Positions 9,848 through 19,382 are shown, counted from the stretch's first letter. The stretch: DNA of 64,000 nucleotides from Paludibacter sp. (GCA_028692715.1 JAQUWU010000008.1:1-64000), one strand, 5' to 3'. A program made the numbers and translations. Notes: generated from the letters alone by a model not told the origin.

Positions 9848-10336
9848 TCAACCAAATTTATTTAATAAAAATTTCCTGTACATTTTCCCAAAGCGGGGAA
9901 TATTATTAAAAATATCACCCCATAAGTCATAATAATCTCTTTGCTCCAGAATGTAACCATCTTCACTTATTTTCAACTTAGTGGAACCATATATAGGAGT
10001 ACTTGGCCATTTTTTAAACATCATGGTCATAACCCATTCAAATATTATAATATCATCATTTTGGACAATGGAAACAATATCCATTTTAAGTTCTTTAGTT
10101 CGTTCAGTAAGTCGGTTACACATTTCAACGAACTTTTCCTTCCCTTCTATCCTCTGAATTGTATCCTGAAAAATCATGTCATTATGATAATACGGAAAAA
10201 TATGTGACCAATCCGGCTTGCCAGATGTATTGTAAGTTTTGGACCATAAATGCAAAATTGTTTCAATATTTATGTCTCGCTTTTGTTCGCTCAATACTTC
10301 ACTTTTAATTTGAGTATCTAGTTTAGGTTCTTCCAT
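9848..10336 (-). CDS. SnoaL-like/NTF2-fold protein
   Basis: 162-residue protein with the pattern of a SnoaL-like polyketide-cyclase/NTF2-fold domain: an N-terminal helix (ILHLWSKTYNT), then YYHNDMIFQDTIQRIEGKEKFVEMCNRL and beta strands with IIFEWVMTM and YGSTKLKISEDGYILEQRDYYD. Such domains bind small hydrophobic ligands or act as isomerases. First gene of an operon with an SDR and a CrtI-like flavoprotein. The same trio (SnoaL-like, SDR, FAD oxidoreductase) is known in ChrR/sigma-E-controlled singlet-oxygen clusters of gamma-proteobacteria, where DUF1365 and cyclopropane-fatty-acid-synthase-like genes follow. Those followers are absent here, so the link is only suggestive. Confidence 0.72.
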   Translation of the reverse strand: MEEPKLDTQIKSEVLSEQKRDINIETILHLWSKTYNTSGKPDWSHIFPYYHNDMIFQDTIQRIEGKEKFVEMCNRLTERTKELKMDIVSIVQNDDIIIFEWVMTMMFKKWPSTPIYGSTKLKISEDGYILEQRDYYDLWGDIFNNIPRFGKMYRKFLLNKFG

Positions 10337-10448
10337 CTATGTCGTTAAATCCATTTTTTTATTTCAACAAATATTCACAGGCAAAAATAGTATAAAAAGG
10401 ATATTCCAACTACATTTAACAGCAAATTATATAATTTTAACATGTGAT

Positions 10449-10489
10449 CAAAAAAAAAATCCCTGCTACAAATGCATGTAACAGGGATG
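10449..10489 (-). terminator. Terminator of clpC
   Basis: ATCCCTG (10459-10465) pairs with CAGGGAT (10482-10488), with inner TACA/TGTA pairing. Read on the minus strand it ends in a run of nine T, 22 nt after the clpC stop. Confidence 0.8.
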
Positions 10490-10510
10490 AAAATATAAAA
10501 AATCAGAAAA

Positions 10511-13021
10511 CTAATCAGTCAGAGCAATAATTGGTTTTACAATCTTAGCTTTTATTTCTTTGGTTTCTTCATTTAATTCCATTAAAATGGTATCACCGGC
10601 TTCTAATTCACCGGCAAGTACAACATCTGCTAATTCGTCTTCAAGGTATTTTTGAATGGCACGTTTCAATGGACGAGCACCAAACTGAACATCATAGCCT
10701 TTTTCAGCGATAAAATCTTTTGTTGCATCAGTAAGTTCTAATTTGTAACCTAATGCGGTTATACGTCCAAATATTCCTTTTAATTCCAAATCGATAATTG
10801 ATTTAATAGATTCTTTGCTCAATTGATCGAACATTACTACATCATCTATACGATTAATAAATTCAGGAGCAAAAGTACGATTAAGGGCTTTCTGAATCAC
10901 TCCACGAGAAAATTCTGAATCCATTGCAACATCAGCAGGTGTATTAAATCCAACGCCTTTACCAAAATCTTTCAATTGACGTGATCCCACATTGGAAGTC
11001 ATAATGATAATCGTATTCTTAAAATCAATTCTGCGTCCCAAACTATCGGTTAAACGACCTTCATCCATCACCTGTAATAAAATATGGAAAACATCGGGAT
11101 GTGCTTTTTCAATTTCATCAAGCAAAATAATTGAATAAGGTTTACGACGTACCTTTTCTGTCAGTTGACCGCCTTCTTCGTAACCAACATATCCCGGAGG
11201 TGCTCCAATCAGACGGGAAACACTGAATTTCTCCATATATTCACTCATATCTACACGAATAAGTGAATCTGAGCTATCAAACATAAACTCTGCAAGAATT
11301 TTTGCTAAATGCGTCTTACCAACTCCTGTTGGACCAATAAAGATAAATGAACCAATTGGTTTGTTCGGATCTTTCAGTCCAATTCTGTTACGTTGAATAG
11401 CTTTTACTATCTTATTTACAGCTTCATCCTGTCCGATTACTTTGTTCTGAAGTACTTCTTTCATCTGACGAAGTTTCAGTCCTTCAGCCTGAGCAATTCG
11501 TTGTACCGGAATACCCGACATCATAGCAACTACTTCGGCAACCTGTTCTTCATCGACCGTTTCGGGATGTTGCTGAGCTTCTTCTTCCCAACGTTTCACA
11601 GCATCTTCCAGCTGATATTGAGTTTGTTTTTCTTGATCGCGGATTGGACCTGCCAATTCATATTTTTGCTCGGAAAGAACTTTCAGTTTTTCTTTTTTAA
11701 GATCTTCAATTTTCTTTTCAAGTTCTTCAATTTCAACAGGAACCGAAACGGTACCAATGTGCACCCGCGATCCTGCTTCATCCAACGCATCAATTGCTTT
11801 ATCGGGGAAACAACGGTCAGTAATATATCTTTCGGTCAGTCTGACACAAGCTTTTATTGCTTCGGGTGTATAACGTACATTGTGATGATATTCGTAGCGA
11901 TCTTGAATATTTTCAAGAATTTGCAAGGTTTCTTCCGAAGTAGTAGGGTCAACCATCACTTTCTGGAAACGACGTTCCAACGCACCATCTTTTTCAATGC
12001 TTTGACGATATTCGTCGAGAGTAGTTGCACCCACACATTGAATTTCTCCACGAGCCAATGCCGGTTTCAACATATTGGCAGCATCCAATGAGCCCGGAGC
12101 GCCCCCTGCACCTACTATGGTATGAATCTCGTCGATAAACAGAATCACATCCGGATTTTTCGACAATTCATTTAAAATAGCTTTAATTCTTTCTTCAAAT
12201 TGTCCACGGTATTTTGTGCCGGCAACAATCGAGGCCATATCGAGCGACACAACTCGTTTGTCGAACAATACCCTTGAAACACGATGTTGTATAATCCGCA
12301 ATGCCAATCCTTCAACAATAGCCGATTTGCCTACTCCTGGATCACCAATTAATACCGGATTGTTCTTTTTACGACGACTCAGAATTTGAGCCAGACGTTC
12401 AATTTCACGGTTACGTCCAACAATCGGATCTAAACGATCTTCCAATGCTGCTTTCGTAATATCTGTACCAAAAGTATCCAAAGCCGGTGTATCACTTTGT
12501 TTAGCACCTGCAGAGGGATTCGATTTTTGTTTATGTCTTGGATCATCTTCATCGTCGTCTTCGTCCTGAAAACTAGAACCCATCATAGGAATATCTTTAG
12601 GAGCTTCTATATAAGACTTTGCATCTTCATACGTGAGATGTTCTGCAATTAAAATATCACCTGCCAAATTATTCTTTTCTTTCAAAATAGCTAATAACAA
12701 ATGCTCTGTATCAGCAATTTCAGAAGATAGCGAGCGAGATTCCAGTTCCATTATTTTTTTTATACGTTCTGTACTTTTCAGGTTTGGAATTTCTTCGCCG
12801 GTTGGATCCAAGTCTGTTCGAATCTGACTTTCAATAGTTTGTTTTATTTTGAGCATATTAACGTGAGAAATGTTTAGAATGTCGATGGCTTTACCTTTAC
12901 CATTGCGAATAATTCCCAATAATAAATGCTCAGGACCAACATAGTTATTTCCCAATCGTTCAGCTTCTTGTGTACTGTATAATAGCACATTATGTAATTG
13001 TTCGGAATAGTTGACTGTCAT
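10511..13021 (-). CDS. clpC: ATP-dependent Clp protease ATP-binding subunit ClpC
   Basis: Hsp100 AAA+ unfoldase that feeds ClpP and acts in protein quality control. Domain order: two Clp_N repeats (about 1-140), an acidic, low-complexity linker (DEDDDEDD near 152-160), AAA1 with GDPGVGKS (226-233) and LFIDEIH, a UVR-type middle region (about 430-470), AAA2 with GPTGVGKT (563-570) and LLDEIEKAHPDVF, then the C-terminal D2-small domain ending PLKRAIQKYLEDELA. The frame can be extended to a TTG at 13048, but the ATG at 13021 (836 aa) begins the canonical MTVNYSEQ and has AAAGAG upstream, so I use it. No ctsR or mcsAB genes adjoin it, as expected outside Firmicutes. clpP is not in the window. Confidence 0.96.
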   Translation of the reverse strand: MTVNYSEQLHNVLLYSTQEAERLGNNYVGPEHLLLGIIRNGKGKAIDILNISHVNMLKIKQTIESQIRTDLDPTGEEIPNLKSTERIKKIMELESRSLSSEIADTEHLLLAILKEKNNLAGDILIAEHLTYEDAKSYIEAPKDIPMMGSSFQDEDDDEDDPRHKQKSNPSAGAKQSDTPALDTFGTDITKAALEDRLDPIVGRNREIERLAQILSRRKKNNPVLIGDPGVGKSAIVEGLALRIIQHRVSRVLFDKRVVSLDMASIVAGTKYRGQFEERIKAILNELSKNPDVILFIDEIHTIVGAGGAPGSLDAANMLKPALARGEIQCVGATTLDEYRQSIEKDGALERRFQKVMVDPTTSEETLQILENIQDRYEYHHNVRYTPEAIKACVRLTERYITDRCFPDKAIDALDEAGSRVHIGTVSVPVEIEELEKKIEDLKKEKLKVLSEQKYELAGPIRDQEKQTQYQLEDAVKRWEEEAQQHPETVDEEQVAEVVAMMSGIPVQRIAQAEGLKLRQMKEVLQNKVIGQDEAVNKIVKAIQRNRIGLKDPNKPIGSFIFIGPTGVGKTHLAKILAEFMFDSSDSLIRVDMSEYMEKFSVSRLIGAPPGYVGYEEGGQLTEKVRRKPYSIILLDEIEKAHPDVFHILLQVMDEGRLTDSLGRRIDFKNTIIIMTSNVGSRQLKDFGKGVGFNTPADVAMDSEFSRGVIQKALNRTFAPEFINRIDDVVMFDQLSKESIKSIIDLELKGIFGRITALGYKLELTDATKDFIAEKGYDVQFGARPLKRAIQKYLEDELADVVLAGELEAGDTILMELNEETKEIKAKIVKPIIALTD

Positions 13022-13357
13022 ATATTTTTCTCTTTTATTTTGAATCAAATCATTTGTGGTTTTTCAACAAATTTATATCGTTATAAATCTTAAATTCTTA
13101 CTTAATATTTCCTTCTTTACCAAAATGAATTTAACTCTGCTTAATTAGTCTACAAAAATAATAAATAAATCCTCGTAGAATAATTAATAATTAATAATAA
13201 TTGAATCTTATCTTTCAAAAACAATACCAGAAAAAATTGTATTTTTATCGGAAATTTTGGCAGTTTCGCATAATCACATGATTTTTTTCAGTAGATTTGC
13301 GTGCGAAAAAAAATTATACTGATTTTTAAGAAAACAAATTAATAAAACAAATAGTTT
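13022..13357. other. Divergent intergenic region clpC / MFS
   Basis: About 335 nt without a gene between divergently read genes. It holds a TAAATTTG -7 box for clpC (minus strand, 13068-13075) and a TAGATTTG box for the MFS gene (13292-13299). Neither has a clear TTTG partner. The stretch 13140-13205 is very AT-rich (repeated ATAATTAATAA). Confidence 0.5.
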
Positions 13358-15028
13358 ATGACCGAGAAAATTTCTTCTTCGCTCCGTGATTCATCTGCTG
13401 CCAGATGGACTGCTTTAGCTATCGTATCGTTTACAATGTTCTGTGGCTATTTTATTGCAGATGCAATGAGCCCACTAAAACCGATGCTTGAAAGTCAATT
13501 GTTGTGGGACAGTATGGATTATAGCATTTTTACCAGTGCTTACGGTTGGTTTAATGTATTTTTACTAATGCTTATTCTGGGAGGAATTCTTCTCGATAAA
13601 ACAGGAGTAAGATTTACAGGCATTCTTTCTACGGCCATTATGGTAATTGGTGCAAGTATGAAGTTTTTGGCCATCTCACATTTCTTTCCTGAAGGATTGG
13701 CTCCAATTTTCGGAATAAAAGCACAGGTAATGTTTGCTGCTTTAGGGTATGCCATTTTTGCCGTTGGGGTTGAAACCGCAGGAATTACCGTTTCACGTAT
13801 AATTGTAAAGTGGTTTAAAGGAAAAGAAATGGCTCTTGCCATGGGACTTCAGGTTGCTTTTGCACGTATGGGAACATTATTGGCAGTTGCCATTCCACTT
13901 CCAATTGCTAAATACTTCGGGGATGTGGCTATTCCGATTTTATTTGGAGCATTACTGCTTTGTATCGGTTTGATTGCATTCATTGTTTATGTAAGAATGG
14001 ATATAAAACTGGAAGCATCGGAAGCTCATATGGAAAAAGAGGCTGAAGAGCCGTTTAAATTAAGCGATATCATTCAAATTGTTTCCAATAAAGGATTTTG
14101 GTTAATAGCACTTTTATGTGTCTTATTTTATTCAGCCGTTTTCCCCTGGATTAAGTTTGCCACCGATCTTGTCATAAACAAATATCAGGTTGATCCGGAT
14201 TTGGCAGGATTGATTCCGAGCGTATTGCCTTTAGGGACATTATTCCTTACTCCTTTCTTTGGAAATTTATACGATAAAAAAGGAAAAGGTGCTACCATAA
14301 TGATTATTGGTTCAATTTTATTAATTATCGTTCATGGTATTTTTTCAATTCCATTCTTAAACAACTGGATTTTAGCCATTGCAGTAACCATAGTTCTTGG
14401 AATTGCACTTTCACTTGTTCCTTCAGCCATGTGGCCTTCAGTTCCTAAAATTATTCCTGAAAAACAACTCGGTACAGCTTATGCACTGATATTCTGGATT
14501 CAAAATTGGGGATTAATGGGCGTTCCACTTTTAATAGGAATCGTATTAAGTGCAACAAATCCAACTGTTTCGCAAGCAAAAGTAGTGGTTAAAGCTGCCA
14601 TTGTTGAAACCTATACTCAAATGCAACCTCAAATGAACCTGAATAAAATCCAATTCGATAAAGCAGTTGACAAGACTACTACCCGATTAATCAATCAGGT
14701 ATTAGTAAACACCGAATACAAAGGAATTCAGGACACCACTGGTTTTGCTGACTTTAAGAATAAACTGGTTAGTGTAAACCTTGATGCCGTAAAATCGATT
14801 CAGGCACTTGAAGGCAAAGCAAAAATCGAACAACAAATTGAAGATGCATGTGTTAAAGCAGGCTACGACGAAATCAACAAACAGGAAATTGCTTTGCGAT
14901 ATGATTATTCAATTGCAAATCTCATCTTCATGATTTTCGGTGGCTTAGCATTTATCGTGGCATTAATGTTGAAAGCCGAAGATAAAAAGAAAGGTTACGG
15001 ATTGGAATTACCAAACATCAAAAATTAA
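13358..15028 (+). CDS. MFS transporter with a long extramembrane insertion
   Basis: Major facilitator superfamily carrier, 556 residues, with about 12 membrane segments. TM1 is WTALAIVSFTMFCGYFIAD. The loop after TM2 has the family pattern LDKTGVRFTG (a relaxed D-x-x-G-x-R). The second half repeats it as LYDKKGKGATIMIIGS. Between the segment WGLMGVPLLIGIVLSA and the last helix (about 518-538) lies a 118-residue hydrophilic, mostly helical insertion (400-517), absent from typical carriers of about 400-450 residues. The C-terminus is cytoplasmic and basic. The substrate cannot be told from sequence. It is followed by its own terminator. Confidence 0.82.
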   Translation: MTEKISSSLRDSSAARWTALAIVSFTMFCGYFIADAMSPLKPMLESQLLWDSMDYSIFTSAYGWFNVFLLMLILGGILLDKTGVRFTGILSTAIMVIGASMKFLAISHFFPEGLAPIFGIKAQVMFAALGYAIFAVGVETAGITVSRIIVKWFKGKEMALAMGLQVAFARMGTLLAVAIPLPIAKYFGDVAIPILFGALLLCIGLIAFIVYVRMDIKLEASEAHMEKEAEEPFKLSDIIQIVSNKGFWLIALLCVLFYSAVFPWIKFATDLVINKYQVDPDLAGLIPSVLPLGTLFLTPFFGNLYDKKGKGATIMIIGSILLIIVHGIFSIPFLNNWILAIAVTIVLGIALSLVPSAMWPSVPKIIPEKQLGTAYALIFWIQNWGLMGVPLLIGIVLSATNPTVSQAKVVVKAAIVETYTQMQPQMNLNKIQFDKAVDKTTTRLINQVLVNTEYKGIQDTTGFADFKNKLVSVNLDAVKSIQALEGKAKIEQQIEDACVKAGYDEINKQEIALRYDYSIANLIFMIFGGLAFIVALMLKAEDKKKGYGLELPNIKN

Positions 15029-15045
15029 GTCTAAATCAATATTTT

Positions 15046-15077
15046 TTAAAAGGACATATTTTTTATGTCCTTTTTTT
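15046..15077 (+). terminator. Terminator of the MFS gene
   Basis: AAAAGGACAT (15048-15057) pairs with ATGTCCTTTT (15065-15074) around a 7-nt loop, followed by T; 20 nt after the stop codon. Confidence 0.88.
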
Positions 15078-15173
15078 ATTGAACCACTACGACGAAATTA
15101 TTGTTTTAGTTATTCAGAAAAAAGATGTAATTTTAGACCTCAATTTGAAATAAAATAATCAAACATAAATTAT

Positions 15174-16922
15174 ATGGATAACAAGACATTACTAAACGAT
15201 GTAATGGCCAAAGCGCAAACTTGGCTGAATGGCAATTACAACGAAGAAACAAAAAATGACATTCGAAGAATGATGAATGCCGACGATAAAACAGAATTGA
15301 TTGAATCATTTTATCGTGATTTAGAATTTGGAACAGGTGGTTTGCGTGGCATTATGGGAGCAGGGACCAACAGAATGAACATTTACACCGTTGGAGCTGC
15401 CACTCAAGGTTTAAGTAATTATTTGAAAGCTCAGTTTCCGGATGTTCCTCAAATCAGCGTGGTTATTGGTCACGATTGCCGTAACAACAGCCGACTTTAT
15501 GCTGAAATCTCTGCGAATATTTTTTCCGCAAACGATATAAAAGTATATTTATTCGAAGATCTTCGTCCAACTCCTGAAGCATCGTTTGCTATCCGTCAGT
15601 TAGGATGCCAGAGTGGCATTATTCTTACAGCATCGCACAATCCTAAAGAATATAATGGATACAAAGCATATTGGAATGATGGAGCTCAAATGATTGCCCC
15701 TCATGACAAAAATGTAATTACGGAGGTATTGAAAATTTCCAACGTTGATGAAATAAAATTCGATGGGAAACCTGAATTAATTGAGATTATTGGAGAAGAA
15801 ATTGATAAGGCATTTATTGAGAACATCAAAAAACTGTCTCTTTCACCTGATTCTATCAAGCGCAATAGTGACCTGAAAATTGTTTATACTCCCATTCATG
15901 GAACAGGAGTTGTATTAATTCCTAGAGCATTAAAAGAATACGGATTTACCAATATTATTGCTGTTCCCGAACAAAATGTAGTGAGTGGTAACTTTCCAAC
16001 TGTAATTTCGCCCAACCCGGAAGAGCCGGCAGCATTAGATATGGCAGTAAAAAAAGCCATTGAAACAGATGCTGACATCGTGATGGCTTCGGATCCTGAC
16101 GCTGACCGCTTGGGAATTGCGGTAAAAAATGATAAAGGTGAATGGATTTTAGTAAATGGAAATCAAACTGCTTTGATTTTTATTTATTATCTAATTCGTC
16201 GTTGGAGTGAATTAGGCAAAATTAATGGGAATCAATACATTGTAAAAACAATTGTTACCACTGAAATCATAAAACAAATTGCAGACCGAAACAAGGTGGA
16301 AATGTATGACTGCTTTACCGGTTTTAAATGGATTGCAGCCATCATTCGTGAAAACGAAGGTCTGAAAGAATACATTGGCGGTGGCGAAGAAAGTTATGGT
16401 TTCTTACCTGAAGATTTTGCTCGCGACAAAGATGCTGTTTCGTCTTGTGCTTTAATGGCTGAAATTGCTGCTTGGGCAAAGGACAATGGCAAAACCCTAT
16501 TTGAATTGATTCAGGATATATATGTAGAATATGGCTACGGAAAGGAAAAAGGAATTTCTGTTGTTCGCAAAGGAAAATCAGGTGCTGAAGAGATTGTTCA
16601 AATGATGAAAAATTTCAGAGAAAATCCGCCAAAAGAAATAGCCGGTTCAAAAGTTGCTTTGATTAAAGATTATGATAATTTGAAGCAAACGAATGTATTA
16701 AATAGTACTGTAACTGATCTTTTAATGCCGGCCACTTCTAATGTTCTTCAGTATTTCACTCAAGATGGCACCAAAATATCCGTTCGGCCTTCAGGTACAG
16801 AACCAAAAATTAAATTCTATATCGAAGTGCGAGGTGAAATGAAATCACGTGCTGAATTCTATGCCGCAGAAGATGCTGCCAACAAAAAAATTGAAGCTGT
16901 TCGTACGTCATTAGGGGTTTAA
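15174..16922 (+). CDS. Alpha-D-phosphohexomutase (phosphoglucomutase/phosphomannomutase)
   Basis: Interconverts hexose 1- and 6-phosphates through a phosphoserine intermediate, in the cytosol. 582 residues, the long PgcA/PGM2-type form. The catalytic Ser154 lies in TASHNPKEYNGYK (152-164), the Mg site in DPDADR (307-312), the sugar-specificity loop in GGGEESYGFLPEDF, and the phosphate-binding loop in RPSGTEPKIKFY near the C-terminus. The N-terminal FGTGGLRGIMG is the family's start. Substrate preference (Glc versus Man) is not decided by these motifs, though GGGEESYG is common in glucose-type enzymes. Monocistronic between two terminators. Confidence 0.93.
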   Translation: MDNKTLLNDVMAKAQTWLNGNYNEETKNDIRRMMNADDKTELIESFYRDLEFGTGGLRGIMGAGTNRMNIYTVGAATQGLSNYLKAQFPDVPQISVVIGHDCRNNSRLYAEISANIFSANDIKVYLFEDLRPTPEASFAIRQLGCQSGIILTASHNPKEYNGYKAYWNDGAQMIAPHDKNVITEVLKISNVDEIKFDGKPELIEIIGEEIDKAFIENIKKLSLSPDSIKRNSDLKIVYTPIHGTGVVLIPRALKEYGFTNIIAVPEQNVVSGNFPTVISPNPEEPAALDMAVKKAIETDADIVMASDPDADRLGIAVKNDKGEWILVNGNQTALIFIYYLIRRWSELGKINGNQYIVKTIVTTEIIKQIADRNKVEMYDCFTGFKWIAAIIRENEGLKEYIGGGEESYGFLPEDFARDKDAVSSCALMAEIAAWAKDNGKTLFELIQDIYVEYGYGKEKGISVVRKGKSGAEEIVQMMKNFRENPPKEIAGSKVALIKDYDNLKQTNVLNSTVTDLLMPATSNVLQYFTQDGTKISVRPSGTEPKIKFYIEVRGEMKSRAEFYAAEDAANKKIEAVRTSLGV

Positions 16923-16943
16923 AAAACTTATTTATAACATAAC

Positions 16944-16981
16944 TCAAACAGAGGCGGTACAGATAGTATCGCCTCTGTTTT
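16944..16981. terminator. Bidirectional terminator between the phosphohexomutase and GT2 genes
   Basis: A 15-bp stem (16946-16960 with 16966-16980, one G-T pair, loop AGATA) with AAA on the 5' side and TTTT on the 3' side. It lies between two convergent genes and can serve both. Confidence 0.88.
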
Positions 16982-16998
16982 GTATAAGAGTAGCTATT

Positions 16999-18018
16999 CT
17001 ACAATTGAAGTGATTTAAATGTTTTCTTTCTTTTAAAGTAAAAATCTAACACGATACTGTTTTGATAAATATCTGACTGGTTATCCTTGGTAGAATAAAG
17101 TAAATTTTCATTTCTTTTTTCATCAAATTCAGATTGATTTTTATTAAAATCCGTTCTTGCTTTCATAACGCTCAATGCATTTTTTGGTTTTCCTGTCACA
17201 AGCAACTGAAATGCAGCCAAATAATCAAAAAGCAAACGCATAGTCATCGTATATTTCAATAGATCATTCGGTACATTTTTGTACAACATCAATAAATTAT
17301 TCCTAAAATTGAGATAGGTTTTATGTGGGCTTTCAGCGTTTAACGTTCCACCACCTATATGATATACAACACTTTGAGGGACACAGCAAATGCGATATCC
17401 CCTGCTTTTAAATCGCCAGCACAAGTCTATCTCTTCCATATGTGCAAAAAATTCATCGTCCAATCCACCTACTTTGCTGAAAAGCGATGACCGAACCATC
17501 ATACATGCACCGGTAGCCCAAAAAATATCTGTAACATCATCGTACTGACCTTTATCTTCTTCAATATTTCCAAAAATCCGTCCACGACAAAAAGGGAATC
17601 CATACCTATCGATAAATCCACCGGAAGCACCTGCATACTCAAAATGGGTACGTTTATAATAAGATAAAACTTTAGGTTGACAGGCTGCAACATCAGGATT
17701 ATCATTCATAAAATTAACTAGTGGTTCAAGCCAACCGCTGCTAACTTCCACGTCGGAATTTAATAAAACAAAATAATCAGCCTCTATTTGTTTTAAAGCT
17801 TTATTGTATCCACCTGCAAATCCGTAGTTTTTATCAAGAAGGATCGTTCTTATAGTAGGAAAGTCTCGTTTCAGAATTGCCAATGAGTTATCTGTAGAAG
17901 CATTGTCTACGACAATAACTTCCACGTTCTGAACATTCGTATTTTCCATTAAGAATGGAAGAAATTGTTTCAAATAATTCTCACCATTCCAGTTGAGAAT
18001 GACAACAGCTGTAGTCAT
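16999..18018 (-). CDS. Family 2 glycosyltransferase
   Basis: GT-A fold transferase, 339 residues, of the rhamnosyltransferase-like GT2 group. VVILNWNGENYLKQFLPFL opens the nucleotide-sugar domain. VVDNASTDNS and LNSDVEVS (the DxD motif) bind nucleotide and metal, and DEFFAHMEEIDLCWR is the C-terminal catalytic region (ED-like acceptor base), followed by YRICCVPQSVVYHIGGGT. The C-terminal 90 residues hold an amphipathic segment but no clear membrane helix, so it is cytosolic or peripheral. It begins 27 nt after the lpxL-like gene on the same strand, suggesting joint transcription and a role in lipid A, LPS or another surface glycan. Donor and acceptor are unknown. Confidence 0.88.
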   Translation of the reverse strand: MTTAVVILNWNGENYLKQFLPFLMENTNVQNVEVIVVDNASTDNSLAILKRDFPTIRTILLDKNYGFAGGYNKALKQIEADYFVLLNSDVEVSSGWLEPLVNFMNDNPDVAACQPKVLSYYKRTHFEYAGASGGFIDRYGFPFCRGRIFGNIEEDKGQYDDVTDIFWATGACMMVRSSLFSKVGGLDDEFFAHMEEIDLCWRFKSRGYRICCVPQSVVYHIGGGTLNAESPHKTYLNFRNNLLMLYKNVPNDLLKYTMTMRLLFDYLAAFQLLVTGKPKNALSVMKARTDFNKNQSEFDEKRNENLLYSTKDNQSDIYQNSIVLDFYFKRKKTFKSLQL

Positions 18019-18045
18019 TTTAATAAGTTTTTAATTTTATATTGC

Positions 18046-18921
18046 TTAAATAGCATCTTCACGTTTAAATTTCCACCTCCGATGTGTCCAAAGCCAGAAC
18101 TCCGGCTTGGTTTCAATCGTTTTTTCGAGCAAACGAATGTATTTTTCCGAAATTTCAAATTCAGAAGTTTTTGATGGCTCTAAAGATATCGGAATAAATT
18201 CACAATTATAATACCCTCTTTTAATGCGTGTAATTTCACTATAAAACACAGGATAGTCAAATTTTCTACTTAACACTTCTGTACCTGTAATAATCGGAGT
18301 ATCCTGATTCAAAAATGTAGTCCAATAATGCAGACTGTTTCGTGGAGGCCTTTGGTCTGATATCATCCCAAACATAGCCAATTGTTTATCTTTTCTGAGT
18401 TGGAATAATTTTCGTAATAAATCATTTTTTTCAACGTTCAAGCCCGTCGATTTCATACGTAATTCACACATCAAATCATCGAAATGTTTACTGGTTAAAC
18501 GTTTATATACACCATAAAGAGGTTTGTCAGAAGGTAAAAACAATGACAAACCTGATGCCCATTCCCAGTTACCATAATGAGCCGTCATCAACATACAGCT
18601 TTTCCCTTTTTCATATTGCTCCAGAACCAACTCTAACTGACTAAAATTCATTCGTTTCATCATTTCTTTTTTTGATATGTGCATTTCATAGAGAGATTCT
18701 ATAAACACATCGCAGAAATAACGATAGAATTTTCGTTCGATCTTTTTAAGTTCTTTTGCACTTTTAGTTGGAAAAGAATTTTTCAGATTATTTCTTACTA
18801 CATTCTTCCTGTACCCTACTACATAATAAACGAACAGAAAAATAAAATCTGAAAGTATATAAAGTATAGGTAATGGCAGCCAGGTAATTAACCAAATTAA
18901 ACCGTAAAATAAATAATACAT
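18046..18921 (-). CDS. lpxL: Lipid A biosynthesis lauroyl/myristoyl-type acyltransferase
   Basis: Late acyltransferase of lipid A synthesis (LpxL/LpxM/HtrB family), 291 residues. It transfers a secondary acyl chain at the inner membrane. One N-terminal membrane segment (about 5-35, LIWLITWLPLPILYILSDFIFLFVYYVVG) precedes the catalytic H-x4-E motif in TAHYGNWEWASG. Then follow the conserved YGVYKRL and a SDQRPPRN block. Together with the GT2 gene it forms a two-gene unit for envelope lipid or glycan synthesis. lpxH elsewhere in the window belongs to the same pathway. The exact chain specificity cannot be read from sequence. Confidence 0.9.
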   Translation of the reverse strand: MYYLFYGLIWLITWLPLPILYILSDFIFLFVYYVVGYRKNVVRNNLKNSFPTKSAKELKKIERKFYRYFCDVFIESLYEMHISKKEMMKRMNFSQLELVLEQYEKGKSCMLMTAHYGNWEWASGLSLFLPSDKPLYGVYKRLTSKHFDDLMCELRMKSTGLNVEKNDLLRKLFQLRKDKQLAMFGMISDQRPPRNSLHYWTTFLNQDTPIITGTEVLSRKFDYPVFYSEITRIKRGYYNCEFIPISLEPSKTSEFEISEKYIRLLEKTIETKPEFWLWTHRRWKFKREDAI

Positions 18922-18969
18922 AACTAAATTGATTCAACAAGAGATAAATAAAAAGTTGGAATAGGACGA

Positions 18970-19003
18970 AAAAACACCAAGCAATAAAATTTGCATTGGT
19001 GTC
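18970..19003 (-). terminator. Terminator of the acidic-protein gene
   Basis: ACACCAA pairs with TTGGTGT around a partly paired interior (GCAA/TTGC); the minus-strand read ends in TTTTTT. It lies 47 nt beyond the stop at 19050. Confidence 0.7.
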
Positions 19004-19049
19004 TTTTCCTTTTGAAAATTCAGATTCTCTGATTCTCTACCTTTCCTGT

Positions 19050-19382
19050 TTACTCCTGATCGGTATATATTCCAAGTGTTTTGCCATATTCAAATTCTCC
19101 ATCCAAAATTAATTGAATATCGTCTTCGGTTAGTCCCATTTTGTCTTTTTTTGACCATTTTAAAATGTATTTAAACATTTCTTCTTCATCGATGCTGGCT
19201 TCTTCTGTTGAGTCTTCGTCAATCAAACCATTTTCGTCGTAATAATCATAAACTACATCCAACACATATTCCACCAAATCGCTAGTAATTTTTTGCTTTG
19301 ATTCGGCCGGTATGTAATCAAGGATGAATTTCACCGCTTCATCTTCATCGTATACCAATAAATCGTCTTCTTGTGTTTTCAT
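19050..19382 (-). CDS. Small acidic protein of unknown function
   Basis: 110 residues, very acidic, with DE-rich segments (DENGLIDEDSTEEASIDEEE) and predicted helices (EYVLDVVYDYYD, MFKYILKWSKKD). No catalytic motif, membrane segment or signal peptide is visible, so it is probably cytosolic. I do not recognise the family; similar short acidic proteins are widespread in Bacteroidales. It has its own terminator, a TATCTTTG -7 box at 19428-19435 and an unusual array of direct repeats upstream (19446-19513), so it is likely to be transcribed on its own and may be regulated. Confidence 0.72.
   Translation of the reverse strand: MKTQEDDLLVYDEDEAVKFILDYIPAESKQKITSDLVEYVLDVVYDYYDENGLIDEDSTEEASIDEEEMFKYILKWSKKDKMGLTEDDIQLILDGEFEYGKTLGIYTDQE

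Noticed and set aside
11393..12091. A 232-codon open frame on the plus strand
   Set aside because: It lies entirely antisense to the well-supported clpC gene; its composition (very Phe-rich) is that of a mirror frame.
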